Source: Streptomyces sp. AC1-42W
Lineage (GTDB): Bacteria > Actinomycetota > Actinomycetes > Streptomycetales > Streptomycetaceae
Length of the DNA stretch: 64,000 nt
NCBI RefSeq assembly: GCF_003248355.1
Contig: NZ_QKWY01000002.1
Location: 930,001 to 994,000, forward strand
Direction: 5' to 3'
The notes under the pieces are model-generated. The model had not been told where the DNA came from. It was given only the letters and a program-made list of their open reading frames with translations, and did not search any database. The first letter of the stretch is position 1. Each line of letters starts with the position of its first letter. A program made the position numbers and the translations under genes. This document shows positions 8,138-16,640 of the stretch, piece after piece.

Positions 8138-8973
8138 TGGGCCAGAAGGTAAACCCGCACGGGTTCCGGCTCGGCATCACCACGGACTTCAAGTCCCGCT
8201 GGTACGCCGACAAGCTGTACAAGGACTACGTCAAGGAAGACGTCGCCATTCGTCGCATGATGACGAAGGGCATGGAGCGCGCCGGCATCTCGAAGGTTGA
8301 GATCGAGCGCACCCGCGACCGCGTCCGCGTCGACATCCACACCGCTCGTCCGGGCATCGTCATCGGCCGCCGCGGCGCCGAGGCCGACCGCATCCGCGGC
8401 GAGCTGGAGAAGCTGACCGGCAAGCAGGTCCAGCTGAACATCCTCGAGGTCAAGAACCCCGAGACGGACGCTCAGCTGGTGGCCCAGGCCGTCGCCGAGC
8501 AGCTGTCCTCCCGCGTCTCCTTCCGCCGTGCCATGCGCAAGAGCATGCAGAGCACGATGAAGGCCGGCGCCAAGGGCATCAAGGTCCAGTGCGGTGGCCG
8601 CCTCGGCGGCGCCGAGATGTCCCGCTCGGAGTTCTACCGCGAGGGCCGTGTGCCCCTGCACACGCTCCGCGCGAACGTCGACTACGGCTTCTTCGAGGCC
8701 AAGACGACCTTCGGCCGCATCGGCGTGAAGGTCTGGATCTACAAGGGCGACGTCAAGAACATCGCCGAGGTCCGCGCCGAGAACGCCGCCGCCCGTGCGG
8801 GCAACCGCCCGGCCCGTGGCGGCGCCGACCGCCCGGCCGGCCGCGGTGGCCGCGGTGGCGAGCGTGGCGGCCGCGGCCGCAAGCCGCAGCAGTCGGCTCC
8901 GGCCGCCGAGGCCCCCAAGGCCGAGGCGACCGCCGCTGCTCCGGCTGCTGAGAGCACCGGAACGGAGGCCTGA
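8137..8973 (+). CDS. rpsC: 30S ribosomal protein S3 with RGG-rich tail
   Basis: A 278-residue S3. The KH domain (PGIVIGRRGAEADRI) and the C-terminal S3 domain (GRIGVKVWIYKGD) are normal. The last 60 or so residues form a low-complexity tail: first an Arg/Gly block (GRGGRGGERGGRGRKP), then an Ala/Pro/Glu block ending TGTEA. This tail is longer than in E. coli (233 residues) and resembles tails seen in other actinobacteria. S3 contributes to the helicase activity at the mRNA entry site. Confidence 0.97.
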   Translation: MGQKVNPHGFRLGITTDFKSRWYADKLYKDYVKEDVAIRRMMTKGMERAGISKVEIERTRDRVRVDIHTARPGIVIGRRGAEADRIRGELEKLTGKQVQLNILEVKNPETDAQLVAQAVAEQLSSRVSFRRAMRKSMQSTMKAGAKGIKVQCGGRLGGAEMSRSEFYREGRVPLHTLRANVDYGFFEAKTTFGRIGVKVWIYKGDVKNIAEVRAENAAARAGNRPARGGADRPAGRGGRGGERGGRGRKPQQSAPAAEAPKAEATAAAPAAESTGTEA

Positions 8974-8978
8974 CCGAA

Positions 8979-9398
8979 ATGCTGATCCCCCGTAGGGTCA
9001 AGCACCGCAAGCAGCACCACCCGAAGCGCAGCGGTATGTCCAAGGGTGGCACGCAGGTTGCGTTCGGCGAGTACGGCATCCAGGCGCTGACCCCGGCCTA
9101 CGTGACGAACCGTCAGATCGAGTCCGCTCGTATCGCCATGACGCGTCACATCAAGCGTGGCGGCAAGGTCTGGATCAACATCTACCCGGACCGTCCCCTG
9201 ACGAAGAAGCCGGCCGAGACCCGCATGGGTTCCGGTAAGGGTTCGCCGGAGTGGTGGATCGCCAACGTCAAGCCCGGACGCGTCATGTTCGAGCTGTCGT
9301 ACCCCAACGAGAAGATCGCCCGTGAGGCGCTGACCCGTGCGGCCCACAAGCTGCCGATGAAGTGCCGGATCGTCAAGCGCGAGGCAGGTGAAGCGTGA
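8979..9398 (+). CDS. rplP: 50S ribosomal protein L16
   Basis: A 139-residue L16 (MLIPRRVKHRKQHHPKRSG), with the conserved RMGSGKGSPEWWIANVKPGR segment that reaches towards the A-site tRNA. The TGA overlaps the rpmC ATG (TGATG). Confidence 0.97.
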   Translation: MLIPRRVKHRKQHHPKRSGMSKGGTQVAFGEYGIQALTPAYVTNRQIESARIAMTRHIKRGGKVWINIYPDRPLTKKPAETRMGSGKGSPEWWIANVKPGRVMFELSYPNEKIAREALTRAAHKLPMKCRIVKREAGEA

Positions 9399-9622
9399 TG
9401 TCGGCCGGTACCAAGGCGTCCGAGCTGCGCGAGCTGGGCAACGAGGAGCTCCTCAACAAGCTCCGCGAGGCCAAGGAAGAGCTGTTCAACCTCCGCTTCC
9501 AGGCGGCGACGGGCCAGCTCGAGAACCACGGTCGGCTCAAGTCCGTCCGTAAGGACATCGCCCGGATCTACACCCTGATGCGCGAGCGCGAGCTGGGCAT
9601 CGAAACGGTGGAGAGCGTCTGA
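9398..9622 (+). CDS. rpmC: 50S ribosomal protein L29
   Basis: A 74-residue L29 from ATG 9398 (MSAGTKASELRELGNEELL). A GTG three bases upstream is also in frame, but the ATG overlapping the rplP stop is the likelier start. It is a two-helix protein at the tunnel exit; its stop overlaps the rpsQ start. Confidence 0.96.
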   Translation: MSAGTKASELRELGNEELLNKLREAKEELFNLRFQAATGQLENHGRLKSVRKDIARIYTLMRERELGIETVESV

Positions 9623-9909
9623 TGAGCGAGAACACTGTGACTGAGAGCAAGACCGCCGAGCGCGGCTTCCGCAAGACCCGTGAGGGCCTCGTCGTCAGCG
9701 ACAAGATGGACAAGACCGTCGTCGTCGCCGTCGAGGACCGCGTGAAGCACGCCCTGTACGGCAAGGTCATCCGCCGTACGAACAAGCTCAAGGCCCACGA
9801 CGAGCAGAACGCCGCCGGTGTCGGCGACCGCGTCCTCCTGATGGAGACCCGGCCGCTGTCCGCCACGAAGCGGTGGCGCATCGTCGAGATCCTCGAGAAG
9901 GCCAAGTAA
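9622..9909 (+). CDS. rpsQ: 30S ribosomal protein S17
   Basis: A 95-residue S17 with a short Glu/Thr N-terminal extension before the conserved KTREGLVVSDKMDKTVVVAV segment. It is the last gene of the S10 operon proper; a 100-bp gap with hairpins follows. Confidence 0.97.
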   Translation: MSENTVTESKTAERGFRKTREGLVVSDKMDKTVVVAVEDRVKHALYGKVIRRTNKLKAHDEQNAAGVGDRVLLMETRPLSATKRWRIVEILEKAK

Positions 9910-9949
9910 TTCCTGAGGGGACTTCCCCTCGGGTCAGTTCCGCCAGGCT

Positions 9950-9981
9950 CGGCAGGGGTTCCCGTCAAGGGACCCCTGCCG
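9950..9981 (+). terminator. Hairpin between S10 and spc operons
   Basis: An inverted repeat with a 9-bp perfect outer stem (CGGCAGGGG at 9950-9958 with CCCCTGCCG at 9973-9981) and an inner TCCC/GGGA pairing around the loop GTCAA. A smaller GAGGGG/CCCCTC hairpin lies just upstream near 9915-9930. No T-run follows, so this may be a partial terminator, an attenuator or an RNA-processing structure that sets the S10/spc ratio. Confidence 0.6.
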
Positions 9982-10009
9982 GGAACCGGCAGACGATCAG
10001 GAGATAGAC

Positions 10010-10378
10010 GTGATCCAGCAGGAGTCGCGACTGCGTGTCGCCGACAACACGGGTGCGAAGGAAATTCTCACCATCCGTGTTCTCGGTGGCTCGGGTCGCC
10101 GCTACGCGGGCATCGGTGACGTCATCGTCGCCACCGTCAAGGACGCGATCCCCGGTGGCAACGTGAAGAAGGGTGACGTCGTCAAGGCCGTCATCGTTCG
10201 CACCGTCAAGGAGCGTCGTCGCCAGGATGGCTCGTACATCCGCTTCGACGAGAACGCCGCCGTCATTCTGAAGAACGACGGCGACCCCCGCGGCACCCGT
10301 ATCTTCGGCCCGGTGGGCCGTGAGCTGCGCGAGAAGAAGTTCATGAAGATCATCTCGCTCGCGCCGGAGGTGCTGTAA
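10010..10378 (+). CDS. rplN: 50S ribosomal protein L14
   Basis: A 122-residue L14 from GTG 10010, preceded by CAGGAGATA. It starts MIQQESRLRVADNTGAKEI, the universal L14 start, and opens the spc operon. Confidence 0.97.
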   Translation: MIQQESRLRVADNTGAKEILTIRVLGGSGRRYAGIGDVIVATVKDAIPGGNVKKGDVVKAVIVRTVKERRRQDGSYIRFDENAAVILKNDGDPRGTRIFGPVGRELREKKFMKIISLAPEVL

Positions 10379-10380
10379 GC

Positions 10381-10704
10381 ATGAAGATCAAGAAGGGTGA
10401 CCTGGTCCAGGTCATCACCGGCAAGGACAAGGGCAAGCAGGGCAAGGTCATCGTGGCCTACCCGGCTCAGGACCGCGTCCTCGTCGAGGGTGTCAACCGG
10501 GTCAAGAAGCACACCAAGGCCGGCCAGACCGCTCGCGGTTCGCAGACCGGTGGCATTGTGACGACCGAGGCCCCCGTCCACGTCAGCAACGTGCAGCTGG
10601 TTGTTGAGAAGGACGGCAAGAAGGTCGTTACTCGCGTCGGCTACCGCTTTGACGACGAGGGCAACAAGATCCGTGTTGCCAAGCGCACCGGTGAGGACAT
10701 CTGA
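10381..10704 (+). CDS. rplX: 50S ribosomal protein L24
   Basis: A 107-residue L24 with the KOW motif at the N-terminus (VQVITGKDKGKQGKVI). It initiates 50S assembly. Its TGA overlaps the rplE ATG. Confidence 0.97.
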   Translation: MKIKKGDLVQVITGKDKGKQGKVIVAYPAQDRVLVEGVNRVKKHTKAGQTARGSQTGGIVTTEAPVHVSNVQLVVEKDGKKVVTRVGYRFDDEGNKIRVAKRTGEDI

Positions 10705-11261
10705 TGACTACCACCACCGCGCCGCGTCTCAAGACGCGCTACCGCGAGGAAATCGCCGGCAAGCTGCGTGAGGAGTTCTCCTACGAGAACGTCATGCAGA
10801 TCCCCGGTCTCGTCAAGATCGTGGTCAACATGGGTGTGGGCGACGCCGCCCGCGACTCCAAGCTGATCGACGGTGCCGTCAAGGACCTCACCACGATCAC
10901 CGGTCAGAAGCCGGCCGTCACCAAGGCCCGCAAGTCGATCGCGCAGTTCAAGCTGCGCGAGGGGCAGCCGATCGGCTGCCACGTCACCCTCCGCGGTGAC
11001 CGCATGTGGGAGTTCCTGGACCGTACGCTGTCGCTCGCGCTTCCGCGTATCCGTGACTTCCGCGGCCTGTCGCCGAAGCAGTTCGACGGCCGTGGCAACT
11101 ACACCTTCGGTCTCACGGAGCAGGTCATGTTCCACGAGATCGACCAGGACAAGATCGACCGGGTCCGGGGCATGGACATCACCGTGGTCACCACGGCGAC
11201 CAACGACGACGAGGGTCGTGCCCTTCTTCGTCACCTCGGCTTCCCGTTCAAGGAGAACTGA
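10704..11261 (+). CDS. rplE: 50S ribosomal protein L5
   Basis: A 185-residue L5 with conserved IVVNMGVGDAARDSK and the 5S rRNA-binding RIRDFRGLSPKQFDGRGN loop. The rpsZ GTG lies two bases after its stop. Confidence 0.97.
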   Translation: MTTTTAPRLKTRYREEIAGKLREEFSYENVMQIPGLVKIVVNMGVGDAARDSKLIDGAVKDLTTITGQKPAVTKARKSIAQFKLREGQPIGCHVTLRGDRMWEFLDRTLSLALPRIRDFRGLSPKQFDGRGNYTFGLTEQVMFHEIDQDKIDRVRGMDITVVTTATNDDEGRALLRHLGFPFKEN

Positions 11262-11263
11262 CC

Positions 11264-11449
11264 GTGGCGAAGAAGGCTCTGATCGCTAAGGCCGCCCGCA
11301 AGCCGAAGTTCGGCGTCCGCGGGTACACCCGCTGCCAGCGCTGCGGCCGGCCCCACTCCGTCTACCGCAAGTTCGGCCTGTGCCGCGTGTGCCTTCGTGA
11401 GATGGCTCACCGCGGCGAGCTGCCGGGCGTGACCAAGAGCTCCTGGTAA
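11264..11449 (+). CDS. rpsZ: 30S ribosomal protein S14, zinc-binding type
   Basis: A 61-residue short S14 from GTG 11264. Four cysteines at residues 24, 27, 40 and 43 (CQRC and CRVC) form the zinc ribbon, so this is the C+ form. Actinobacteria usually keep a second, zinc-free S14 elsewhere under Zur control; none is in this window. About 220 bp without genes separates it from rpsH. Confidence 0.96.
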   Translation: MAKKALIAKAARKPKFGVRGYTRCQRCGRPHSVYRKFGLCRVCLREMAHRGELPGVTKSSW

Positions 11450-11673
11450 TTCTCCTTCGCCCCTTGGGCGTTGGGAATCACCGGAGACTCTCGGTAAGCA
11501 TCTGGTCGGCAGGAGCCCGGCTCCGCATGCCGTAGGCTTGCAGGGTTGGGCGCCTGCCGCCCATGACCGACTTACTACGCCGTAGGTCCCCGCACCGCAC
11601 CCGTCCCGCCTCTGAGCGGGGAGAGGGATGGCGCATACAGGAAACCCCGGCGAGAGAGGCCGAAGGCCAACTC

Positions 11674-12072
11674 ATGACCATGACTGATCCCATCGCAGAC
11701 ATGCTCACGCGTCTGCGCAACGCGAACTCGGCGTATCACGACGACGTCGTGATGCCGCACAGCAAGATCAAGTCGCACATCGCGGAGATCCTCCAGCAGG
11801 AGGGCTTCATCACCGGCTGGAAGGTCGAGGACGCCGAGGTCGGCAAGAACCTCGTCCTCCAGCTGAAGTTCGGCCCGAACCGCGAGCGCTCGATCGCCGG
11901 CATCAAGCGCATTTCGAAGCCGGGTCTGCGTGTCTACGCAAAGTCCACCAACCTGCCGAAGGTCCTCGGCGGCCTGGGCGTGGCGATCATCTCCACGTCC
12001 CACGGTCTCCTGACCGGCCAGCAGGCTCAGAAGAAGGGCGTAGGTGGGGAAGTCCTCGCCTACGTCTGGTAG
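11674..12072 (+). CDS. rpsH: 30S ribosomal protein S8
   Basis: A 132-residue S8 from ATG 11674 (MTMTDPIADMLTRLRNANSA). An in-frame ATG at 11563 would add an Arg-rich stretch not expected for S8. The C-terminal STSHGLLTGQQA and GGEVLAYVW motifs are intact. In E. coli S8 represses the spc operon at a site in rplE. Confidence 0.96.
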   Translation: MTMTDPIADMLTRLRNANSAYHDDVVMPHSKIKSHIAEILQQEGFITGWKVEDAEVGKNLVLQLKFGPNRERSIAGIKRISKPGLRVYAKSTNLPKVLGGLGVAIISTSHGLLTGQQAQKKGVGGEVLAYVW

Positions 12073-12093
12073 TCGGGAACGGAGGAACAGCTC

Positions 12094-12633
12094 ATGTCGC
12101 GAATCGGCAAGCTCCCCATCCAGGTTCCCGCCGGTGTGGACGTCACCATCGATGGCCGTACGGTCAGCGTGAAGGGCCCCAAGGGCACCCTGACGCACAC
12201 CGTCGCGGCGCCCATCGAGGTCACCAAGGGTGAGGACGGCGTCCTGAACGTCGTCCGCCCGAACGACGAGCGTCAGAACAAGGCCCTGCACGGCCTGTCC
12301 CGCACGCTGGTGGCGAACATGATCACCGGTGTGACCCAGGGATACATCAAGGCGCTCGAGATCAGCGGTGTCGGTTACCGCGTCCAGGCGAAGGGCTCCA
12401 ACCTGGAGTTCGCCCTGGGCTACAGCCACCCGATCCTGATCGAGGCCCCGGAGGGCATCACCTTCAAGGTGGAGACCCCCACGAAGTTCAGCGTCGAGGG
12501 CATCGACAAGCAGAAGGTCGGCGAGACCGCGGCCAAGATCCGCAAGCTGCGGAAGCCTGACCCGTACAAGGCCAAGGGCGTCAAGTACGCCGGCGAGGTC
12601 ATCCGCCGCAAGGTCGGAAAGGCTGGTAAGTAG
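12094..12633 (+). CDS. rplF: 50S ribosomal protein L6
   Basis: A 179-residue L6 with two repeated domains and the C-terminal signature RKPDPYKAKGVKYAGEVIRR. It is needed for late 50S assembly near the sarcin-ricin loop. Confidence 0.97.
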   Translation: MSRIGKLPIQVPAGVDVTIDGRTVSVKGPKGTLTHTVAAPIEVTKGEDGVLNVVRPNDERQNKALHGLSRTLVANMITGVTQGYIKALEISGVGYRVQAKGSNLEFALGYSHPILIEAPEGITFKVETPTKFSVEGIDKQKVGETAAKIRKLRKPDPYKAKGVKYAGEVIRRKVGKAGK

Positions 12634-12635
12634 CC

Positions 12636-13019
12636 ATGGCATACGGCGTGAAGATCGCCAAGGGCGACGCGTACAAGCGCGCGGCTCGCAAGCGGCGCCA
12701 CATCCGCGTCCGCAAGCACATCTCCGGCTCGCCGGAGCGTCCGCGCCTGGTCGTGACCCGTTCGAACCGTCACATGGTGGCTCAGGTCATCGACGACATC
12801 GCGGGCCACACGCTCGCGTCGGCGTCGACCCTGGACGTCTCCATCCGTGGCGGCGAGGGCGACAAGAGCAGCCAGGCCAAGCAGGTCGGCGCCCTGGTCG
12901 CCGAGCGTGCCAAGGCCGCAGGCGTCGAGGCCGTCGTGTTTGACCGCGGTGGTAACCAGTACGCCGGGCGGATTGCCGCTCTGGCTGACGCCGCCCGTGA
13001 AGCCGGGCTGAAGTTCTAG
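12636..13019 (+). CDS. rplR: 50S ribosomal protein L18
   Basis: A 127-residue L18 (MAYGVKIAKGDAYKRAARKR) with the 5S rRNA-binding basic N-terminus and the usual end AREAGLKF. It starts two bases after the rplF stop. Confidence 0.97.
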   Translation: MAYGVKIAKGDAYKRAARKRRHIRVRKHISGSPERPRLVVTRSNRHMVAQVIDDIAGHTLASASTLDVSIRGGEGDKSSQAKQVGALVAERAKAAGVEAVVFDRGGNQYAGRIAALADAAREAGLKF

Positions 13020-13065
13020 CCCCGGTTCCTACGCACAGCGGACGTAACAGAGAGAGGTAAATCCA

Positions 13066-13671
13066 ATGGCTGGACCCCAGCGCCGCGGAAGCGGTGCCGG
13101 TGGCGGCGAGCGGCGGGACCGGAAGGGCCGTGACGGCGGCGCTGCCGCCGCCGAGAAGACCGCGTACGTCGAGCGCGTCGTCGCGATCAACCGAGTCGCC
13201 AAGGTTGTGAAGGGTGGTCGTCGCTTCAGCTTCACCGCGCTGGTCGTGGTGGGCGACGGTGACGGCACCGTAGGTGTCGGTTACGGCAAGGCCAAGGAAG
13301 TTCCCGCGGCCATCGCCAAGGGCGTGGAAGAGGCCAAGAAGAACTTCTTCAAGGTCCCGCGCATCCAGGGCACCATCCCTCACCCGATCCAGGGTGAGAA
13401 GGCCGCGGGCGTCGTCCTGCTCAAGCCGGCTTCCCCCGGTACCGGTGTGATCGCCGGTGGCCCGGTGCGTGCCGTCCTCGAGTGCGCCGGCGTCCACGAC
13501 ATCCTGTCGAAGTCGCTCGGGTCCTCGAACCCGATCAACATCGTGCACGCGACCGTGGCGGCCCTTCGTGGCCTGCAGCGTCCCGAGGAGATCGCGGCCC
13601 GCCGCGGTCTGCCCCTCGAGGACGTCGCCCCCGCGGCCCTGCTTCGTGCGCGTGCGGGAGCGGGTGCGTAA
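13066..13671 (+). CDS. rpsE: 30S ribosomal protein S5
   Basis: A 201-residue S5 with a Gly/Arg-rich N-terminal extension (GPQRRGSGAGGGERRDRKG) before the conserved double-stranded RNA-binding-like domain (VGYGKAKEVPAAIAKGVEEA). It follows the AGAGAGGT binding site. The stop overlaps the rpmD start. Confidence 0.97.
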   Translation: MAGPQRRGSGAGGGERRDRKGRDGGAAAAEKTAYVERVVAINRVAKVVKGGRRFSFTALVVVGDGDGTVGVGYGKAKEVPAAIAKGVEEAKKNFFKVPRIQGTIPHPIQGEKAAGVVLLKPASPGTGVIAGGPVRAVLECAGVHDILSKSLGSSNPINIVHATVAALRGLQRPEEIAARRGLPLEDVAPAALLRARAGAGA

Positions 13672-13853
13672 TGGCTCGCCTCAAGATCACGCAGACGAAG
13701 TCGTACATCGGCAGCAAGCAGAACCACCGCGACACCCTGCGTTCGCTCGGGCTCAAGCGCCTGCACGACGTGGTTGTCAAGGAGGACCGTCCCGAGTTCC
13801 GCGGCATGGTGCACACCGTCCGCCACCTCGTGACGGTTGAGGAGGTCGACTGA
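13671..13853 (+). CDS. rpmD: 50S ribosomal protein L30
   Basis: A 60-residue L30 from ATG 13671, which overlaps the rpsE TAA (TAATG). It reads MARLKITQTKSYIGSKQNHR, typical of the bacterial family. The longer open frame upstream is only a shadow of rpsE. Confidence 0.96.
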   Translation: MARLKITQTKSYIGSKQNHRDTLRSLGLKRLHDVVVKEDRPEFRGMVHTVRHLVTVEEVD

Positions 13854-13854
13854 C

Positions 13855-14310
13855 ATGGCGGAGAACAAGCCGCTGAAGGCCCATGACCTCCGGCCCGCCC
13901 CGGGCGCCAAGACCGCCAAGACCCGTGTGGGCCGTGGTGAGGCGTCCAAGGGTAAGACCGCCGGTCGTGGCACCAAGGGCACCAAGGCCCGCTACCAGGT
14001 TCCGGAGCGCTTCGAGGGTGGGCAGATGCCCCTCCACATGCGCCTCCCGAAGCTCAAGGGCTTCAAGAACCCGTTCCGCACGGAGTACCAGGTCGTGAAC
14101 CTGGACAAGCTCGCGACGCTCTACCCCGAGGGTGGAGAGGTCACGGTGGCCGACCTGGTCGCCAAGGGCGCCGTGCGCAACAACCACCTCGTCAAGGTCC
14201 TCGGACAGGGCGAGATCTCCGTGGCGCTGCAGGTTTCGGTTGACGCCGTCTCCGGCTCCGCCAAGGAGAAGATCACCGCCGCCGGCGGTACCGTCACCGA
14301 GCTCGTCTGA
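13855..14310 (+). CDS. rplO: 50S ribosomal protein L15
   Basis: A 151-residue L15 from ATG 13855, one base after the rpmD stop. The Gly/Arg-rich N-terminal segment (VGRGEASKGKTAGRGTKG) that threads into 23S rRNA is present. It is the last gene before a strong hairpin. Confidence 0.96.
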   Translation: MAENKPLKAHDLRPAPGAKTAKTRVGRGEASKGKTAGRGTKGTKARYQVPERFEGGQMPLHMRLPKLKGFKNPFRTEYQVVNLDKLATLYPEGGEVTVADLVAKGAVRNNHLVKVLGQGEISVALQVSVDAVSGSAKEKITAAGGTVTELV

Positions 14311-14344
14311 GACAACTCGGACACATCGGTGTACTGAACATCCG

Positions 14345-14379
14345 ACCGGGGATGCCCTCTCAAATGGGGCATCCCCGGT
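14345..14379 (+). terminator. Hairpin terminator between rplO and secY
   Basis: A perfect 13-bp stem, ACCGGGGATGCCC at 14345-14357 with its complement at 14367-14379, and a 9-base loop. It is followed by TGGTCGTTCCT, a weak T-rich tail. It probably ends or attenuates the spc transcript and lowers expression of secY-adk-map relative to ribosomal proteins. Confidence 0.75.
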
Positions 14380-14534
14380 TGGTCGTTCCTAGGGGGGCGG
14401 GTGCGCCGGTAAGGTGGCGTCCGTTGCTGTGGTAACCCCTGGGCGTTCGCCGTCCGGGGACTTTGATTGTTACGTATCCGTCGATCCTCAAGACCGTCAC
14501 CTCTACGCTCTGCGCGGGGGTCGCAGGAGGCACC

Positions 14535-15854
14535 GTGCTCACCGGCTTCGCCCGGGCGTTCAAGACGCCCGACCTGCGCAAGAAGCTGCTCTTCACACTC
14601 GGCATCGTCGTGCTCTACCGGCTCGGGGCGCACATCCCCGTACCCGGCGTGAGTTACGAGAACGTCCAGACCTGTGTCGATCAGGCAAGCAAGGGCAACA
14701 ACAGCCTCTTCGGCCTCGTGAACATGTTCAGCGGTGGTGCGCTGCTGCAGATCACGATCTTCGCGCTCGGCATCATGCCCTACATCACGGCCAGCATCAT
14801 TCTCCAGCTGCTGACCGTGGTCATTCCCCGACTCGAGGCGCTCAAGAAGGAGGGGCAGTCCGGCCAGGCCAAGATCACGCAGTACACGCGTTATCTGACC
14901 GTCGCGCTCGCCATCCTCCAGGGCACCGGCCTGGTGGCCACCGCCCGCAGCGGCGCGCTGTTCAGCGGCTGCCCGGTCGCCGACCAGATCGTCCCGAACG
15001 ACTCGCTCTTCACGACCATCGTGATGGTCGTCACCATGACCGCGGGCACCGCCGTCGTGATGTGGCTCGGTGAGGTCATCACCGACCGCGGCATCGGCAA
15101 CGGCATGTCGATCCTGATGTTCATCTCGATCGCCGCCACCTTCCCGTCCGCCCTCTGGGCCATCAAGACCAGCGGCAAGCTCGCCGACGGCTGGATCGAA
15201 TTCGCCACGGTGATCCTCGTCGGCTTCGTGATGGTCGCCCTCGTCGTCTTCGTCGAGCAGGCCCAGCGCCGTGTCCCGGTCCAGTACGCGAAGCGCATGA
15301 TCGGGCGCCGTTCCTACGGCGGTACATCGACGTACATCCCGCTCAAGGTGAACCAGGCGGGTGTGATCCCCGTCATCTTCGCCTCGTCGCTGCTCTACAT
15401 CCCGGCCCTGATCGTCCAGTTCTCGAACTCCACGTCCGGCTGGGCGATCTGGATCCAGGACCACCTGGTCAGGGGCAATCACCCGTACTACATCACCCTG
15501 TACTTCCTCCTGATCGTCTTCTTCGCGTTCTTCTACGTGGCGATTTCCTTCAACCCCGAGGAAGTGGCCGACAACATGAAGAAGTATGGTGGCTTCATTC
15601 CGGGTATCCGGGCTGGTCGACCTACTGCCGAGTACCTGAGCTACGTGCTCAACAGGATCACTTGGCCGGGCTCGCTGTACCTGGGGCTGATCGCTCTTGT
15701 GCCGACGATGGCGTTGGCAGGATTCAACGGTGCTGACCAGAACTTCCCGTTCGGCGGGACGAGCATCCTCATCATCGTGGGTGTGGGTCTGGAGACCGTG
15801 AAGCAGATTGAGAGTCAGCTCCAGCAGCGCAATTACGAAGGGTTCCTCCGCTGA
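14535..15854 (+). CDS. secY: Preprotein translocase subunit SecY
   Basis: A 439-residue integral membrane protein with about ten transmembrane helices, the channel of the Sec translocon. GTG 14535 is chosen because a perfect AGGAGG lies at 14525-14530 and the protein then starts MLTGFARAFKTPDLRKKLLF, as in relatives; the frame itself is open from a TTG at 14463. Visible helices include LLFTLGIVVLYRLGAHIPVPG at the N-terminus. The stop overlaps adk. Confidence 0.95.
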   Translation: MLTGFARAFKTPDLRKKLLFTLGIVVLYRLGAHIPVPGVSYENVQTCVDQASKGNNSLFGLVNMFSGGALLQITIFALGIMPYITASIILQLLTVVIPRLEALKKEGQSGQAKITQYTRYLTVALAILQGTGLVATARSGALFSGCPVADQIVPNDSLFTTIVMVVTMTAGTAVVMWLGEVITDRGIGNGMSILMFISIAATFPSALWAIKTSGKLADGWIEFATVILVGFVMVALVVFVEQAQRRVPVQYAKRMIGRRSYGGTSTYIPLKVNQAGVIPVIFASSLLYIPALIVQFSNSTSGWAIWIQDHLVRGNHPYYITLYFLLIVFFAFFYVAISFNPEEVADNMKKYGGFIPGIRAGRPTAEYLSYVLNRITWPGSLYLGLIALVPTMALAGFNGADQNFPFGGTSILIIVGVGLETVKQIESQLQQRNYEGFLR

Positions 15855-16513
15855 TGCGAATCGTCCTCGTCGGCCCGCCGGGTGCCGGCAAGGGAACGCA
15901 GGCCGCGTACCTTGCCAAGAACCTGTCGATTCCGCACATCTCCACGGGCGACCTCTTCCGCGCCAACATCAGCCAGGGCACTGACCTTGGCAAGCAGGCC
16001 CGCGCCTACATGGACGCGGGGCAGCTGGTGCCGGACGAGGTGACGATCGGGATGGCCAAGGACCGCATGTCCCAGCCGGACGCGGTCAACGGCTTCCTGC
16101 TCGACGGCTTCCCGCGCAACGTGGGTCAGGCCGAAGCCCTGGACGTGATGCTCAAGGACGAGGGCGTGAAGCTGGACGCCGTGCTCGACCTGGAGGTCCC
16201 CGAGGACGAGGTCGTCAAGCGGATCGCGGGTCGCCGCATCTGCCGCAACGACAGCGCGCACGTCTTCCACGCCACGTACAACCCGCCGAAGACCGAGGGT
16301 GTCTGCGACATCTGCGGCGGCGAGCTGTACCAGCGCGAGGACGACAGCGAGGACACGGTCCGTACCCGGCTGGAGGTCTACCACACGCAGACCGAGCCGA
16401 TCATCGACTACTACCGGTCCCAGGACCTCGTGGTCACCATCTCCGCGCTCGGCAAGGTCACCGATGTGACCGACCGGGCCATGGAGGCGCTGAAGAAGTC
16501 CGCAGAGGACTGA
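15854..16513 (+). CDS. adk: Adenylate kinase
   Basis: A 219-residue kinase converting ATP + AMP to 2 ADP. The P-loop is GPPGAGKGTQAAYLA at residue 7. The AMP-binding DGFPRN motif follows, and the LID domain carries a zinc-type Cys set (GRRICRNDSAHVFH, CDICGG). It is co-translated with secY through a TGATG overlap. Confidence 0.97.
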   Translation: MRIVLVGPPGAGKGTQAAYLAKNLSIPHISTGDLFRANISQGTDLGKQARAYMDAGQLVPDEVTIGMAKDRMSQPDAVNGFLLDGFPRNVGQAEALDVMLKDEGVKLDAVLDLEVPEDEVVKRIAGRRICRNDSAHVFHATYNPPKTEGVCDICGGELYQREDDSEDTVRTRLEVYHTQTEPIIDYYRSQDLVVTISALGKVTDVTDRAMEALKKSAED

Positions 16514-16542
16514 GCAGCCCCCCGTAGTACCGCAGTACGAGC

Positions 16543-16572
16543 CGGCCGCGGCGTCCTCGGACGCCGCGGCCG
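16543..16572. terminator. Perfect palindrome between adk and map
   Basis: A 14-bp perfect inverted repeat (CGGCCGCGGCGTCC and its complement) separated by TC. It is very G/C-rich without a T-run. It could act as a factor-dependent terminator, or as an mRNA stabiliser for the secY-adk message. Confidence 0.6.
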
Positions 16573-16640
16573 ACTGCGTGCCGCCGCGTATCGTGGACTA
16601 TCCGTCCCCCGTCACCGCCCTACCGGAAAGGCGCCGCAGC